This document shows, piece by piece, positions 41,825 to 51,268 of a stretch of 64,000 nucleotides of DNA. A program made the translations under genes and the position numbers. The DNA comes from Oceanicaulis alexandrii DSM 11625 (GTDB taxonomy: Bacteria > Pseudomonadota > Alphaproteobacteria > Caulobacterales > Maricaulaceae). Positions within the stretch are counted from its first letter, which is position 1, and every line of letters begins with the position of its first letter. The stretch is from the NCBI RefSeq assembly GCF_000420265.1, contig NZ_ATUP01000001.1, positions 868,001 through 932,000 on the forward strand, in the 5' to 3' direction. The notes below the pieces were generated by a model that worked only from the letters and a program-made list of their open reading frames with translations, searched no databases and had not been told where the DNA came from.

Positions 41825-42790
41825 CTAGGGCGCATCAATCGCCTCAGGCGTGACCACAGCAGGCTCCGTCGTGCGGAGCGCGCTCGGCGCCTGCCCCGCG
41901 ACACGGGTCACAGGATAGCGCTCGCGCAACACCTCCAGCAGATCGTCAATCCCCTGCAAGGTCAGGAACCGGATGATGTTGGGCCGCACGTCGTCCAGGC
42001 TTTCACGCGGCTGGAGACGGCGGTCCATCACCTGCAACACATGCCAGCCATATTCGGTCTCGAACGGAGCGCTGACCTCGCCCTCGCCGGTGTCGAACGC
42101 CACTTGGGCGAAGCCGGTGAGAATGCCCGACCGGGTGAAATAGCCTAGGTCACCCCCGCTGAAGCGCGTGGCGAGATCCCGGCTGACCTGAGCGGCCAAC
42201 TGCCCGAAATCACCGCCTTCAGCCAACAGACGCGCAACCTCGTCCGCTTCTTCACGGGTCTCCACCAGGATATGGCGCGCCCGGATCTCTTCGGTGCGTG
42301 GGGCGAGACGGCTCTGCTCCTCATAAACCTGCTGAACCGCTTCGTCGCTGACCGCCGACGCAATGGCGTTCTCCACCAGGATATTGCCCAGGATGCGCTC
42401 CTCAGCAGCAGCGAGCCGGAGACGGGCTTCCTCCTCGTCCTGAATGTCGCGCGCCACCGCTTCCAGCGCCAGAAGACGCTGGTCGATGAGGTCAGAGAGC
42501 GTATCGCGGAACGCCTGGTCAGAAGGGCGCAGCGCTTGCGGCGCCTCGCTCAACCCCAGAGCGGCCGCTTCTCGCCGCACATCATCAACGGTGATGACAG
42601 TACCGCCCACGCGCGCGGCGATCTGGGATCGCTGCGCGTCGCGCTCCGCCATGAAGCGCAGTCCGCCCTGTGACGACATGGCGCTGGAGGGCGATGATTC
42701 TTCAGCCTCTGGCGGGTTACAGCCCGAAAGAAACGCGATTGTGATGAGCGCGGCTGCTACATGCAGTCGGCGGGCTTGATTGACAGTCAA
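41825..42790 (-). CDS. Parvulin-type peptidyl-prolyl isomerase lipoprotein
   Basis: A 321-residue protein with a lipoprotein signal ending in 'IAFLSGC' (lipobox LSGC, Cys24), so it should be membrane-anchored on the periplasmic side and help fold exported proteins. An N-terminal SurA-like helical part (60-160) precedes one parvulin domain, 'IRARHILVETREEADEVARL' to 'YGWHVLQVMDRR'. The start codon is TTG, supported by a perfect 'aaggagg' ribosome site six bases ahead. It is divergent from secA, a conserved pairing that fits a link to secretion. Confidence 0.88.
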   Translation of the reverse strand: MTVNQARRLHVAAALITIAFLSGCNPPEAEESSPSSAMSSQGGLRFMAERDAQRSQIAARVGGTVITVDDVRREAAALGLSEAPQALRPSDQAFRDTLSDLIDQRLLALEAVARDIQDEEEARLRLAAAEERILGNILVENAIASAVSDEAVQQVYEEQSRLAPRTEEIRARHILVETREEADEVARLLAEGGDFGQLAAQVSRDLATRFSGGDLGYFTRSGILTGFAQVAFDTGEGEVSAPFETEYGWHVLQVMDRRLQPRESLDDVRPNIIRFLTLQGIDDLLEVLRERYPVTRVAGQAPSALRTTEPAVVTPEAIDAP

Positions 42791-42822
42791 TCAGGGCCTC
42801 CTTAAGTGACCTTTGACCTTAC

Positions 42823-42870
42823 ACGACGTGACAGTTGCGCCCAGGCGGCCGCTTCGGGCGCTCACGTCGT
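42823..42870 (+). promoter_or_regulatory. Two-part stem-loop upstream of secA
   Basis: Outer arms ACGACGTGA (42823-42831) and TCACGTCGT (42862-42870) pair perfectly over nine bases. Inner arms GCGCCC (42837-42842) and GGGCGC (42856-42861) pair perfectly over six, with a five-base bulge on the 5' side and a 13-base loop. It ends 37 bases before the secA ATG and is followed by 'ctttaatt'. It may be a leader RNA structure controlling secA, or a DNA element shared with the divergent parvulin gene. Confidence 0.55.
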
Positions 42871-42907
42871 CTTTAATTCATTGTTCGCCCGTCAAGGCAG
42901 ATACGTC

Positions 42908-45688
42908 ATGCTCAACATCGCCCGCAAGCTTTTCGGCTCCTCCAATGACCGCGAGGTCAAGCGCATGCGTCCCATGGTGGACCAGATCAATGCGCTGGAG
43001 CCAGACTTTCAGGGGCTCGATGACGCAGCTTTGGCGCAGAAAACCGTCGAGTTCCGCGAGCGCCATGAAAACGGCGAAAGCCTGGACAAGCTCCTGCCTG
43101 AAGCGTTCGCCGCTGTGCGCGAAGCCGCCAAGCGCGCCCTGGGACAACGCCATTACGATGTGCAGCTGATGGGCGGCATCGTGCTGCACCGGGGCAATAT
43201 CGCCGAGATGCGCACGGGTGAAGGCAAGACGCTGGTCTCTACCCTCGCCGCCTATCTCAACGCCCTGCCGGGCAAGGGCGTGCACGTGGTGACGGTGAAC
43301 GATTACCTCGCCCAGCGTGACTCTGAATGGATGGGCCGGGTCTTCGCCAAGCTGGGCATGACCACCGGCGTGATCATCCATGGCATGAGCGATCCCGAGC
43401 GCCGCGCCGCCTATGGCTGCGACATCACCTACGGCACCAACAACGAACTGGGCTTTGACTATCTGCGCGACAACATGAAGTACGCGCTCAACGACATGGT
43501 CCAGTTTGGCGGCCGGCCGCTTGAAAAGGCGGAGCACCATTTCGCCATCGTCGACGAAGTGGACTCCATCCTGATCGACGAAGCGCGCACGCCGCTGATC
43601 ATTTCGGGACAGACCGAAGACCGCACCGATTTTTACAAGACCATCGACCAGATCATCCCGATGCTGGACGATGAGGACTTCACCATCGACGAAAAGGCCC
43701 GCTCGTGCACCTTCACTGAAGAAGGCAACGAGCATATCGAACAGCTGCTGAAAGAACGCGAGCTGCTCGATGGCGACGCCGACCTCTACGACATCGAGAA
43801 CATCTCTGTCGTCCACCACGTCAACCAGGGCCTGAAGGCGCACAAGCTGTTCGTGCGCGACAAGGATTACATCGTTCGCGAGGGCAAAGTCGTCCTGATC
43901 GATGAGTTTACGGGCCGCATGATGCCGGGCCGCCGTCTGTCGGATGGTCTGCACCAGGCCATCGAAGCCAAGGAAACCGTCGAAATTCAGCCTGAGAACC
44001 AGACGCTGGCCTCGATCACCTTCCAGAACTATTTCCGCCTGTACAAGAAGCTCGGCGGCATGACCGGCACCGCCGCCACCGAGGCGGACGAATTTCATGA
44101 CATCTACAAGCTGGGCGTGAATGAAATTCCGACCAATCGCCCGGTGCAGCGGATTGATGAGGAAGACGAGCTTTACCGGACCGAGGACGAAAAATTCCAG
44201 GCCATTCTCAAAGCCATCGAAGAAGCCCACGCCAAAAACCAGCCGGTTCTGGTGGGCACGGTGTCGATCGAGAAATCCGAGCGCCTGTCAGACTTCCTCA
44301 AGAAGAAGAAGATCGTTCACCAGGTTCTGAACGCGCGCTATCACGAGCAGGAAGCCGGCATCATCGCCCAGGCCGGCGCGCCAGGGGCTGTGACCATCGC
44401 GACCAACATGGCCGGCCGCGGCACCGACATCCAGCTTGGCGGCAATGTGGACTACAATCTGCAAGAATGGGTGGATGCGGAAAAAGCCGCCGGTCGCGAA
44501 CCCGATGACGCAGCGCTGAAAGCCAAGCGCGAGCAGTTCGAAGCGGAAGTCGCCGACAAGAAACAACAGGCGCTGGACGCGGGCGGCTTGTTCGTCATTG
44601 GCACAGAGCGCCATGAAAGCCGCCGCATCGACAACCAGCTGCGCGGTCGTTCGGGCCGTCAGGGCGATCCGGGTCGCTCCGCCTTCTTCTTGTCCGTTGA
44701 AGACGATCTGTTGCGCATCTTCGCGCCGGAACGCCTGGACGGCATCATGCGCACGCTCGGCCTGAAAGAAGGCGAAGCCATTCAGCACCCCTGGATGTCG
44801 AAAGCTGTGGAGACCAGCCAGAAAAAAGTCGAGCAGCGCAACTACGACATCCGCAAGAACATCCTCAAATACGATGATGTGATGAATGATCAGCGCAAGG
44901 CGATCTTCGAACAGCGCATCGAGTTCATGACCGCCAAAGACGTCTCTGACGTCATAACCGACATGCGCGAGACCACGGTCGAGGACCTGGTCACCCAGCA
45001 TATCCCGCCGCGCGCCTATGCTGACCAGTGGAATATCGACGGGCTCAACGAAGAGGTGGTCAAGCACTTCAATCTCGAGCTCCCGATCAAGGAGTGGGCC
45101 GCCGAGGAAGGCATCGCGGACGAAGAGATGCGCGAGCGCCTGATGAAGGTCGTCGACGAGACCTATGCTGAAAAGGCCGCCAATATCGGACCGGAGCTGA
45201 TGCGCCGGATCGAAAAGCAGATCCTCTTGCAGACCATCGACCAGAACTGGCGCGACCATTTGCAGAACCTGGACGCTCTGCGCTCGGCTGTGGGCCTGCG
45301 CGGTTACGCCCAGCGCGATCCGCTCAACGAATTCAAGACCGAAGCGTTTGAGCTGTTTGAGCACCTGCTTGACCAGCTGCGCTATGAAACCACGCGCGTC
45401 CTGTTCCATCTGCGCATGGCGCAAAGCTCGCCCGCGCCCGAAGCGCCGCAACCGCCCAAGAACATCCAGGCTCAGCACATCGACCCGCAGACGGGCCGGA
45501 ACGAGATGGATGACAGCGACGCCCGCCCCGCACAATCCACTCCATCCCCGACCGCCACGCGCGTCGCCGCCCAAAGCGTTGACCCCAAGGATCCGGGCAC
45601 CTGGGGCCGCGTGCCGCGCAACGCCGCCTGCCCGTGCGGCTCAGGCAAGAAGTACAAGCATTGCCACGGCGCCATCGGCCAAGCCTGA
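42908..45688 (+). CDS. secA: Preprotein translocase ATPase SecA
   Basis: Motor ATPase driving proteins through SecYEG. From the ATG at 42908 it has 926 residues. Walker A is in '[18 protein letters not shown]', the DEAD-like box in '[19 protein letters not shown]', and motif '[15 protein letters not shown]' marks the second nucleotide fold. The C-terminus ends with the zinc-binding '[14 protein letters not shown]', which contacts SecB and ribosomes. The reading frame opens further upstream at 42806, but that part overlaps the stem-loop and does not resemble SecA. Confidence 0.97.
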   Translation: MLNIARKLFGSSNDREVKRMRPMVDQINALEPDFQGLDDAALAQKTVEFRERHENGESLDKLLPEAFAAVREAAKRALGQRHYDVQLMGGIVLHRGNIAEMRTGEGKTLVSTLAAYLNALPGKGVHVVTVNDYLAQRDSEWMGRVFAKLGMTTGVIIHGMSDPERRAAYGCDITYGTNNELGFDYLRDNMKYALNDMVQFGGRPLEKAEHHFAIVDEVDSILIDEARTPLIISGQTEDRTDFYKTIDQIIPMLDDEDFTIDEKARSCTFTEEGNEHIEQLLKERELLDGDADLYDIENISVVHHVNQGLKAHKLFVRDKDYIVREGKVVLIDEFTGRMMPGRRLSDGLHQAIEAKETVEIQPENQTLASITFQNYFRLYKKLGGMTGTAATEADEFHDIYKLGVNEIPTNRPVQRIDEEDELYRTEDEKFQAILKAIEEAHAKNQPVLVGTVSIEKSERLSDFLKKKKIVHQVLNARYHEQEAGIIAQAGAPGAVTIATNMAGRGTDIQLGGNVDYNLQEWVDAEKAAGREPDDAALKAKREQFEAEVADKKQQALDAGGLFVIGTERHESRRIDNQLRGRSGRQGDPGRSAFFLSVEDDLLRIFAPERLDGIMRTLGLKEGEAIQHPWMSKAVETSQKKVEQRNYDIRKNILKYDDVMNDQRKAIFEQRIEFMTAKDVSDVITDMRETTVEDLVTQHIPPRAYADQWNIDGLNEEVVKHFNLELPIKEWAAEEGIADEEMRERLMKVVDETYAEKAANIGPELMRRIEKQILLQTIDQNWRDHLQNLDALRSAVGLRGYAQRDPLNEFKTEAFELFEHLLDQLRYETTRVLFHLRMAQSSPAPEAPQPPKNIQAQHIDPQTGRNEMDDSDARPAQSTPSPTATRVAAQSVDPKDPGTWGRVPRNAACPCGSGKKYKHCHGAIGQA

Positions 45689-45712
45689 GCCTGAACTCCT
45701 TAGAGGCGCTTG

Positions 45713-46189
45713 ATGTCTGACATACGCCTTTCACGCCTGGAGCCGGATCAGTTTGACGCCGTCAACGCCATGATCCTGCGCTCCAAGGCGTATTGGGGTT
45801 ATGGCGAGGACATGATGGCCAAGATGGAAACGGTGCTGCGGCTCGACCCCGACGCCGCGCGAGAAGGTCGCGCCATCGCCGCGTGGACCGATGACGTCCC
45901 GCTCGGGCTGGCGCAAATCAGCGCCCCCCGTGACGAGACTGTCGGGCGTTGCGTCATGCTCGATTTGCTGTTCATTTCCCCCGACGCCATCGGGTCGGGT
46001 CTCGGCAAGCGTCTTTACGACTGGGCGCTGGATCAAGCGCGTATGGCGGACGCCGATGTCCTGCAAATCCTGTCAGACCCGAACGCACGCGGGTTTTATA
46101 CCGCGATGGGCGCCAGCTTCATCGAGGACCGCCCCTCCAGGCTTATCCCGGGCAGAAGCCTGCCCTGGCTGGAGCACCGGCTCGCCTGA
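45713..46189 (+). CDS. GNAT family N-acetyltransferase
   Basis: A 159-residue acetyltransferase. The segment 'LDLLFISPDAIGSGLGKRLYD' is the beta4-alpha3 acetyl-CoA-binding motif (Q/R-x-x-G-x-G/A as 'GSGLGK'), and 'LSDPNARGFYTAMGA' is the usual beta5-alpha4 part. The substrate is unknown. A 'gagg' ribosome site lies seven bases before the ATG. It follows secA by 24 bases and may be co-transcribed. Confidence 0.85.
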   Translation: MSDIRLSRLEPDQFDAVNAMILRSKAYWGYGEDMMAKMETVLRLDPDAAREGRAIAAWTDDVPLGLAQISAPRDETVGRCVMLDLLFISPDAIGSGLGKRLYDWALDQARMADADVLQILSDPNARGFYTAMGASFIEDRPSRLIPGRSLPWLEHRLA

Positions 46190-46260
46190 AACGATAAATC
46201 CCTGATTGCATAATCCACCCCTCTGAGTCAGTGTTCTATACATGACGGACGGAGGCGGTG

Positions 46261-47352
46261 ATGAAACGACTGATCTTATGCTCTGACGGCACATGGCAAA
46301 CCATCAGCCAGCAGGTGCCCACCAATGTGGCCAAGCTGGCGTTTTCATTAAGCGCTGCCGACACCACCACTCCTGAACGCCCGATCGAGCAGATCGTGTT
46401 TTACGATTCCGGCGTCGGCACGCCGTTCACCCAGAGCGATTCAAACTGGTTCAAACGCATCCTCAGTTCGCTGCGCAAGAAACGTCAGGGCGCGTTCGGC
46501 GGGGGGCTGGAAGAGAAGATTTATGACGCCTATCGCTTCTTGTCCTTAAACTATTGCGAGGGCGATGAAATCTGGCTGTTCGGGTTTTCACGCGGCGCCT
46601 ATACCGTGCGCTCGCTGGCGGGGCTCATCTATAATTCGGGGCTTCTGCATCGGCGCAATCTGGGCAAGCTGTCTGAAGCCTATGAGCTTTATCGCTCCAA
46701 GGCCCTCAAGCCCTCATCCTGGAAGTGCCGAGAGTTTCGCGAACGCAACGGGTTTGAGCCCGACATTCATTTTCTGGGATGCTGGGACACGGTGGGCGCC
46801 TTGGGCATCCCCGACCTCTCTGACGATCATGAGATCAATGAACGCCTGAACGAGGAATACCGGTTTCACGACGCGCAACTGAACCGCAAAGTGCTTCACG
46901 CCCGTCATGCCTGCGCGCTGGATGAAACGCGAAAAGCCTTTCCTCTCACCCCGATGGAAGCCTCCAAAGACGCCCTGAACGAGATCGATCCCTTGCGGCA
47001 GGTCTGGTTTATCGGGCCGCATGGCGGTGTCGGGGGCGGTGAAGCGGCCAACACGCCCTTATCGGACATCGCCCTGAAATGGATGGCTGATCAGGCGCGC
47101 GAGCAAGGATTGTCAATTGAATACGCCGTCCTTGATTCCCGGCTGGACCCCGACCCGTTGTGTCCGTTCAAAGCGCCGGGCGGTCTCTTGAGCGCATTGG
47201 GCGACAAGGTGCGTGAAGCGCCGCCCCCCTCACAGGAGGCGGTGGCGTATTTCCATCCCAGCGTCTGGGTGCGCTTTGATGATGAAGACGCGCACTATCG
47301 TCCCGCATCCATGAAGGACTGGGTTGATGTGGATCGCGACGCTCTGACCTGA
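46261..47352 (+). CDS. DUF2235 alpha/beta-hydrolase domain protein
   Basis: A 363-residue protein consisting almost entirely of the DUF2235 domain. It starts 'MKRLILCSDGTWQ', a family hallmark, has 'YDSGVGT' near 49-54, the nucleophile serine S110 in 'GFSRGAYTVRSLAG', and 'FLGCWDTVGALG'. A late 'GPHGGVGGG' segment would supply the histidine. In some bacteria DUF2235 proteins are type VI secretion phospholipase effectors; no secretion gene, immunity protein or VgrG is nearby, so a housekeeping lipase-like role is as likely. It has no signal peptide. Convergent with accA. Confidence 0.88.
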   Translation: MKRLILCSDGTWQTISQQVPTNVAKLAFSLSAADTTTPERPIEQIVFYDSGVGTPFTQSDSNWFKRILSSLRKKRQGAFGGGLEEKIYDAYRFLSLNYCEGDEIWLFGFSRGAYTVRSLAGLIYNSGLLHRRNLGKLSEAYELYRSKALKPSSWKCREFRERNGFEPDIHFLGCWDTVGALGIPDLSDDHEINERLNEEYRFHDAQLNRKVLHARHACALDETRKAFPLTPMEASKDALNEIDPLRQVWFIGPHGGVGGGEAANTPLSDIALKWMADQAREQGLSIEYAVLDSRLDPDPLCPFKAPGGLLSALGDKVREAPPPSQEAVAYFHPSVWVRFDDEDAHYRPASMKDWVDVDRDALT

Positions 47353-47367
47353 CGGTGGCGTCAGGTC
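47346..47367. terminator. Hairpin spanning two convergent stop codons
   Basis: A perfect nine-base stem GACCTGACG/CGTCAGGTC with a GTGG loop covers the stop codon of the DUF2235 gene (47350-47352) and that of accA (47361-47363). There is no T run, so it may be a weak bidirectional terminator or mRNA 3' end stabiliser. Confidence 0.45.
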
Positions 47368-48341
47368 TCCAGAAGCGAACGACCAATAGTCAGGAAGCGA
47401 TCCCGGCGGCGCTGGCGCAACTCAGCGGGGCTCAACCCGTCAAGGCTCGCCAGTGCGGTCTCAACCGCATCCCCCACCCGCCGGATGGTGTCTGCGCGAT
47501 CGCGGTGCGCGCCGCCCAGCGGCTCCTCGATGATTGAGTCGATGATCTTGAGCTCGATCAAATCCTGCGCGCTGACTTTCATGGCGAGCGCTGCGTCACG
47601 GGCGCGAGCGCCGTCGCGCCAGAGAATGGACGCGCAGCCTTCAGGCGAGATCACCGAATAGATCGAGTGCTCCAGCATCATCACCGTGTTGGCGGACGCC
47701 AGCGCCACAGCGCCGCCTGATCCGCCTTCGCCGGTAACCACGCTGACCATAGGCGTGCCCAGCGTCAGGCAGCGCTCGGTGGAGCGGGCGATCGCTTCAG
47801 CCTGGCCGCGTTCTTCCGCGCCAATGCCGGGATAGGCGCCCGCCGTATCCACCAAAGTGACCACCGGCAAATCAAAACGTTCCGCCAGGTCCATCAGACG
47901 CATGGCCTTGCGATACCCTTCTGGGCGCGCCATGCCGAAATTGTGCTTGAGGCGGGTCTGGGTGTCATGGCCCTTTTCATGGCCCATGATCACGACCGGA
48001 CGGCCTTTCAGACGGCCCAGACCGCCCACGATCGCATGGTCTTCCCCAAAGCGGCGATCACCGGCCAGATCTTCGAAATCCGTCACAAGGCCGGAAATAT
48101 AATCGCGCAGGTGCGGACGCTCGGGATGACGCGCCACCATGGTTTTGCGCCAGGCGTCGAGCTTGGAGTACATCGATTTGAGCTGATCGGACGACTTCTG
48201 CCGCAGTTTGGCGATCTCGTCCGCCGCATCCGGCGCGTCTTCGCCGTTCCGGGACAGGACGCTTTCAAGTTCTTCAATCTTGGCGTCAAGCTCGGCGATC
48301 GGCCGTTCGAAATCGAGATAGGTGCGCGTTGTATCTGACAT
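47361..48341 (-). CDS. accA: Acetyl-CoA carboxylase carboxyltransferase subunit alpha
   Basis: Half of the carboxyltransferase that makes malonyl-CoA for fatty-acid synthesis, partner of AccD (not in this window). The 326-residue protein has the helical start '[18 protein letters not shown]', the crotonase-like core with '[17 protein letters not shown]' and '[15 protein letters not shown]', and the late '[13 protein letters not shown]'. Length is normal. An 'agga' ribosome site precedes the ATG. xerD lies about 100 bases upstream on the same strand. Confidence 0.96.
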   Translation of the reverse strand: MSDTTRTYLDFERPIAELDAKIEELESVLSRNGEDAPDAADEIAKLRQKSSDQLKSMYSKLDAWRKTMVARHPERPHLRDYISGLVTDFEDLAGDRRFGEDHAIVGGLGRLKGRPVVIMGHEKGHDTQTRLKHNFGMARPEGYRKAMRLMDLAERFDLPVVTLVDTAGAYPGIGAEERGQAEAIARSTERCLTLGTPMVSVVTGEGGSGGAVALASANTVMMLEHSIYSVISPEGCASILWRDGARARDAALAMKVSAQDLIELKIIDSIIEEPLGGAHRDRADTIRRVGDAVETALASLDGLSPAELRQRRRDRFLTIGRSLLET

Positions 48342-48441
48342 GGACGGTCCTGGTGGATGGGCCCCGGTGGAGGGCGCAAACTAAAGGGCGCTCAAGCGCG
48401 AAGCAATCTATGCACTGTTATGAGCAAATGCCGGGCCGGTT

Positions 48442-49383
48442 TCATCCCTCAGAGCCTGTCTCATCATGGCTCAGCGGGTGTGCGTCATGCACCAGAGCCT
48501 TGAGGCGAGCCTCCAGCACATGCGTATAAATCTCGGTCGTTGAGACATCGGCATGTCCCAGCAAGGTCTGAACGCTGCGCAGATCCGCGCCATTGGCCAG
48601 AAGATGCGTCGCGAAGGCATGGCGCATCACGTGCGGGCTGACCCGTTGGGGATCAAGACCCGCGACCATCGTCAGTTCTTTGAGACGTTGGGCGAACCGT
48701 TCGCGCGTCAGATGCCCGCCCCGCGCGGTGCGCGACGGGAACAGATACCGCGCAGCTATTGCATAGGCCGGCGCTTTCGGATGGGGCAAATGCTCCGCCC
48801 GCACCGCCTTGTAGGCGTCCACAGCTTCCAGCGCGGCGTCGGTCAGGGGAATCAGGCGGTCCTTGCCGCCTTTGCCTGTGACGATCAGGCAGCGTTCAGA
48901 GCGGGCGAAGCCTGACAGCGGCAAGGTCACAAGCTCGCTGACGCGCAAGCCGCCCGCATACAGCAACTCCAGCAATGCGCGCAGTCGCAGCCCCTCCGCC
49001 CCCTCCATGCGCTCCGCCGCGTCAAACAGTGCCTCGACCTCGCTTTCACTCAACACTTTGGGCAAAGGCCGCGGTTTTTTGGGGCCGGACAGGGTCTTCG
49101 CCGGATCATCGCCGCGCAGCCCTTCCTTGAGCAAAAACCGGTAATAGCGCTTCAGCGCGGAGAGCCGGCGCGCGGCGGTAGCGGGCGACAGACCGTCCGC
49201 GGCGAGATCTGAAAGCAAGGCTTCCACATCACGGGTTTGCGCCTGTTCAAGACCGACACCGCGCCCGCCCAGACGCGCGGCGGCGTCTTCAAGATCGCGG
49301 CGATAGGCGTCGAGCGTATTGCGAGCGGCGCCGCGCTCAGCCGCCATCATGTCGAGGAAGAGATCAATCGAGCGCGCGCTCAC
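48442..49383 (-). CDS. xerD: Tyrosine recombinase XerD
   Basis: Resolves chromosome dimers at dif with XerC, under FtsK control. The 313-residue protein has the N-terminal SAM-like core-binding domain and the catalytic domain with Arg in 'YAGGLRVSELV', Lys in 'TGKGGKDRLIPL', H-x-x-R in 'SPHVMRHAFATHLL', and His and the nucleophile Tyr in 'LGHADVSTTEIYTHV'. The start is GTG and overlaps the preceding gene's stop (GTGA). Its position next to accA is conserved, so this is the chromosomal XerD and not a phage integrase. Confidence 0.92.
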   Translation of the reverse strand: MSARSIDLFLDMMAAERGAARNTLDAYRRDLEDAAARLGGRGVGLEQAQTRDVEALLSDLAADGLSPATAARRLSALKRYYRFLLKEGLRGDDPAKTLSGPKKPRPLPKVLSESEVEALFDAAERMEGAEGLRLRALLELLYAGGLRVSELVTLPLSGFARSERCLIVTGKGGKDRLIPLTDAALEAVDAYKAVRAEHLPHPKAPAYAIAARYLFPSRTARGGHLTRERFAQRLKELTMVAGLDPQRVSPHVMRHAFATHLLANGADLRSVQTLLGHADVSTTEIYTHVLEARLKALVHDAHPLSHDETGSEG

Positions 49384-51023
49384 GCAGCGTCCTCGATGAC
49401 CCGCGCCAAGAGGTATTGCAGCGCCTGCCGACGCAGACCGGCATGATCGAGCGCGAGCATGGCCGCAGCGCAGGTTTCAGCGTCAGCGGGATGGCGTTCC
49501 AGCAAGGACGCAGCGTGCAGTTGCGTCTCGCCCAGAGCCCCGGCCCCGGACGCCAGCAGCAGCGGCCCCAAAGCGGGGGGCGTAACGCCCGTCTGGCGGG
49601 TCAGACCGGACAGCGCCTGTTGCAACTCGCCTTGATCATCCGCGCCGAGCGCCACAAGGCCAGCCGCCTGACACAAGCGTTCAGGGGTCGCCGTCTCCAG
49701 TCGCGCCGCCAATAGCGCCATGAACGCATCATCCTCGATCTGATCGAGCGCTATGGCGTGGGCGAAATCAATCGCCACCATCAGGCCCGGCGCAGGCGGT
49801 TGCCACGCCGGAGCCTGCGTTTTCTCGTCTGCGTCTGGTTCAGAACCTGCGCCATCCAATGTCGGCAACCCGCCCAATTCTGATGCGGGTTGCATCGCTG
49901 GCTCAGGCTCCGGCGGTCCGTCCAGCAGGGCTTCGCGCCAACGCTCGGCGGCGACGAGGTCGTCAGCCGCCATGGCGGCCAGGACGAAATGGACGCCATG
50001 GGCGAGCGTGTTTTCAGTGATCGGCAGACTCGCCACTTCCGGCCCGAACGTCAGGGCGGCCTCCATGAACAGGCCTTGCTGCGCCGCGTCCGACAGGCGG
50101 ATGGCGAGAGCCTCGGCGGCGATCTCGCGATCGAGATCCTGGCCGATCAAGGCGCCCAGCGCCGCGGCGCGCTCTGCGCCGTCCATGGCGACCGCCGCTT
50201 CCAGCGCTTCTGGCAAGGTTTCAGGCAGGGCGATGGTGGGGCCGGTGCGTTCCGCCGCCAGATGCAGCCAGTTGGGCGCATCCTCATGCGGATACAGGCG
50301 TACGCCCGGCGCCAGCGCTTCCAGCAGGGTCAGCTGCAGCGCGGTGCGCGGACGAAAGCCTTCAGGCGCCGGCTGATTGAGCGTCAGGGCATCAAACACC
50401 TGATCGAAAGCGGGCGTTTGCGCTTGGGCGCGCGCCAGTTCAGCGGTCAGCTCGGCAGCGGGAATGGCGCCGTCCAGCGCCAGACAGCTGGCGCGCAGCC
50501 GCAGCCAATAGGCCGCGTCCCGACCTTCCAGCAACGCGTCCGCGGCCCGGCAAGCCTCTTGTGTGCGGCCCATCGCCAGCGCGGTTTCCGCATAGACACG
50601 TGACAAAGCGTCTGATTCGTTCACCCGCGGCGTGCGCGCCATCAATTCATAGACCAGCTGAGCGCGGCCTGCGGATAAAGCCCGGTCTGCGCGTTTCGCG
50701 GCGAGCACAAAATCGTCCCGACCGCCCCGGGGCGGCTCGCCCGAGGACCGCAAAGCAGCCAAAGCCAGTCTCGCCGCAGCCGGGTTGCTCCATCCGGCGC
50801 TGGCGCGATCAGGCAGGACCGACAACGCACCGTTCAGCGCGCCTGCATGCCCTGAATTCCAGACCGTTTCGGGCAGGACTGAATTGACGCCCACTTCGAA
50901 CGGATCGACAGCGCCCAGCTCGGCCACTTCAATCTGACCATCGGCAGGCCGGGCCTGGGCGAACGCCTGGCCGCACGCAAACACGCTTGCGGCCAGCAAA
51001 GCGGCTTTAATCGACCAATGCAT
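49380..51023 (-). CDS. Large exported helical-repeat protein of unknown function
   Basis: I do not recognise a family in this 547-residue protein. It has a clear signal peptide, 'ALLAASVFACGQAFAQA', cleaved near residue 23, so it should be periplasmic or surface-bound. The rest is very rich in Ala, Leu and Glu and reads as repeated helix pairs, like TPR-type solenoids, interrupted by an acidic-proline stretch near 375-410 ('DGPPEPEPAMQPASELGG'). It overlaps xerD by 4 bases and a small membrane protein gene by 17 bases, so it sits in a tight operon. Relatives appear to keep an unnamed protein at this locus. Confidence 0.75.
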   Translation of the reverse strand: MHWSIKAALLAASVFACGQAFAQARPADGQIEVAELGAVDPFEVGVNSVLPETVWNSGHAGALNGALSVLPDRASAGWSNPAAARLALAALRSSGEPPRGGRDDFVLAAKRADRALSAGRAQLVYELMARTPRVNESDALSRVYAETALAMGRTQEACRAADALLEGRDAAYWLRLRASCLALDGAIPAAELTAELARAQAQTPAFDQVFDALTLNQPAPEGFRPRTALQLTLLEALAPGVRLYPHEDAPNWLHLAAERTGPTIALPETLPEALEAAVAMDGAERAAALGALIGQDLDREIAAEALAIRLSDAAQQGLFMEAALTFGPEVASLPITENTLAHGVHFVLAAMAADDLVAAERWREALLDGPPEPEPAMQPASELGGLPTLDGAGSEPDADEKTQAPAWQPPAPGLMVAIDFAHAIALDQIEDDAFMALLAARLETATPERLCQAAGLVALGADDQGELQQALSGLTRQTGVTPPALGPLLLASGAGALGETQLHAASLLERHPADAETCAAAMLALDHAGLRRQALQYLLARVIEDAA

Positions 51024-51147
51024 CAGTCACCTCGACACGCACTTCTTCAGGGGTCGGCGCATTACTGTCCGCCAGTCCCAGCAAAGCAATGAACCCGCCG
51101 ATAATGACCACCAGCCCTACGCCCAAGCCGATCAGAATGGTTTTCAT
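51007..51147 (-). CDS. Small single-pass membrane protein
   Basis: A 46-residue protein. It begins 'MKTILIGLGVGLVVIIGG' and continues hydrophobic to about residue 27, forming one membrane helix; a 19-residue acidic tail 'TPEEVRVEVTDALVD' follows. The end overlaps the start of the large exported protein by 17 bases, which argues for translation coupling and for a real gene. The frame extends upstream to 51246 without a better start. The function is unknown; no named small-protein family is recognised. Confidence 0.6.
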   Translation of the reverse strand: MKTILIGLGVGLVVIIGGFIALLGLADSNAPTPEEVRVEVTDALVD

Positions 51148-51268
51148 GAGAGTGCCTTTTCCATGTCGCTCGCCCTGTGAGGATACTAAAGCAGGCGAAT
51201 GCGGCGTTTTCCAGACGTCAGCAGTGATTGCTCGCCCGCGCAGCATTGGCGTATAGCCTTACAGTGTG

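Noticed and set aside
42878-45574. Two long open frames antisense to secA (42878-44230 and 44288-45574)
   Set aside because: Both are shadows of secA in the complementary frame with no family likeness.
46261-47352. DUF2235 gene as part of a defence or type VI island
   Set aside because: Flanked by housekeeping genes only, with no partner genes or change in base composition seen.
48442-49383. Tyrosine recombinase as an integrase of a mobile element
   Set aside because: Size, motifs and the accA neighbour fit chromosomal XerD; no attachment site or phage genes are nearby.
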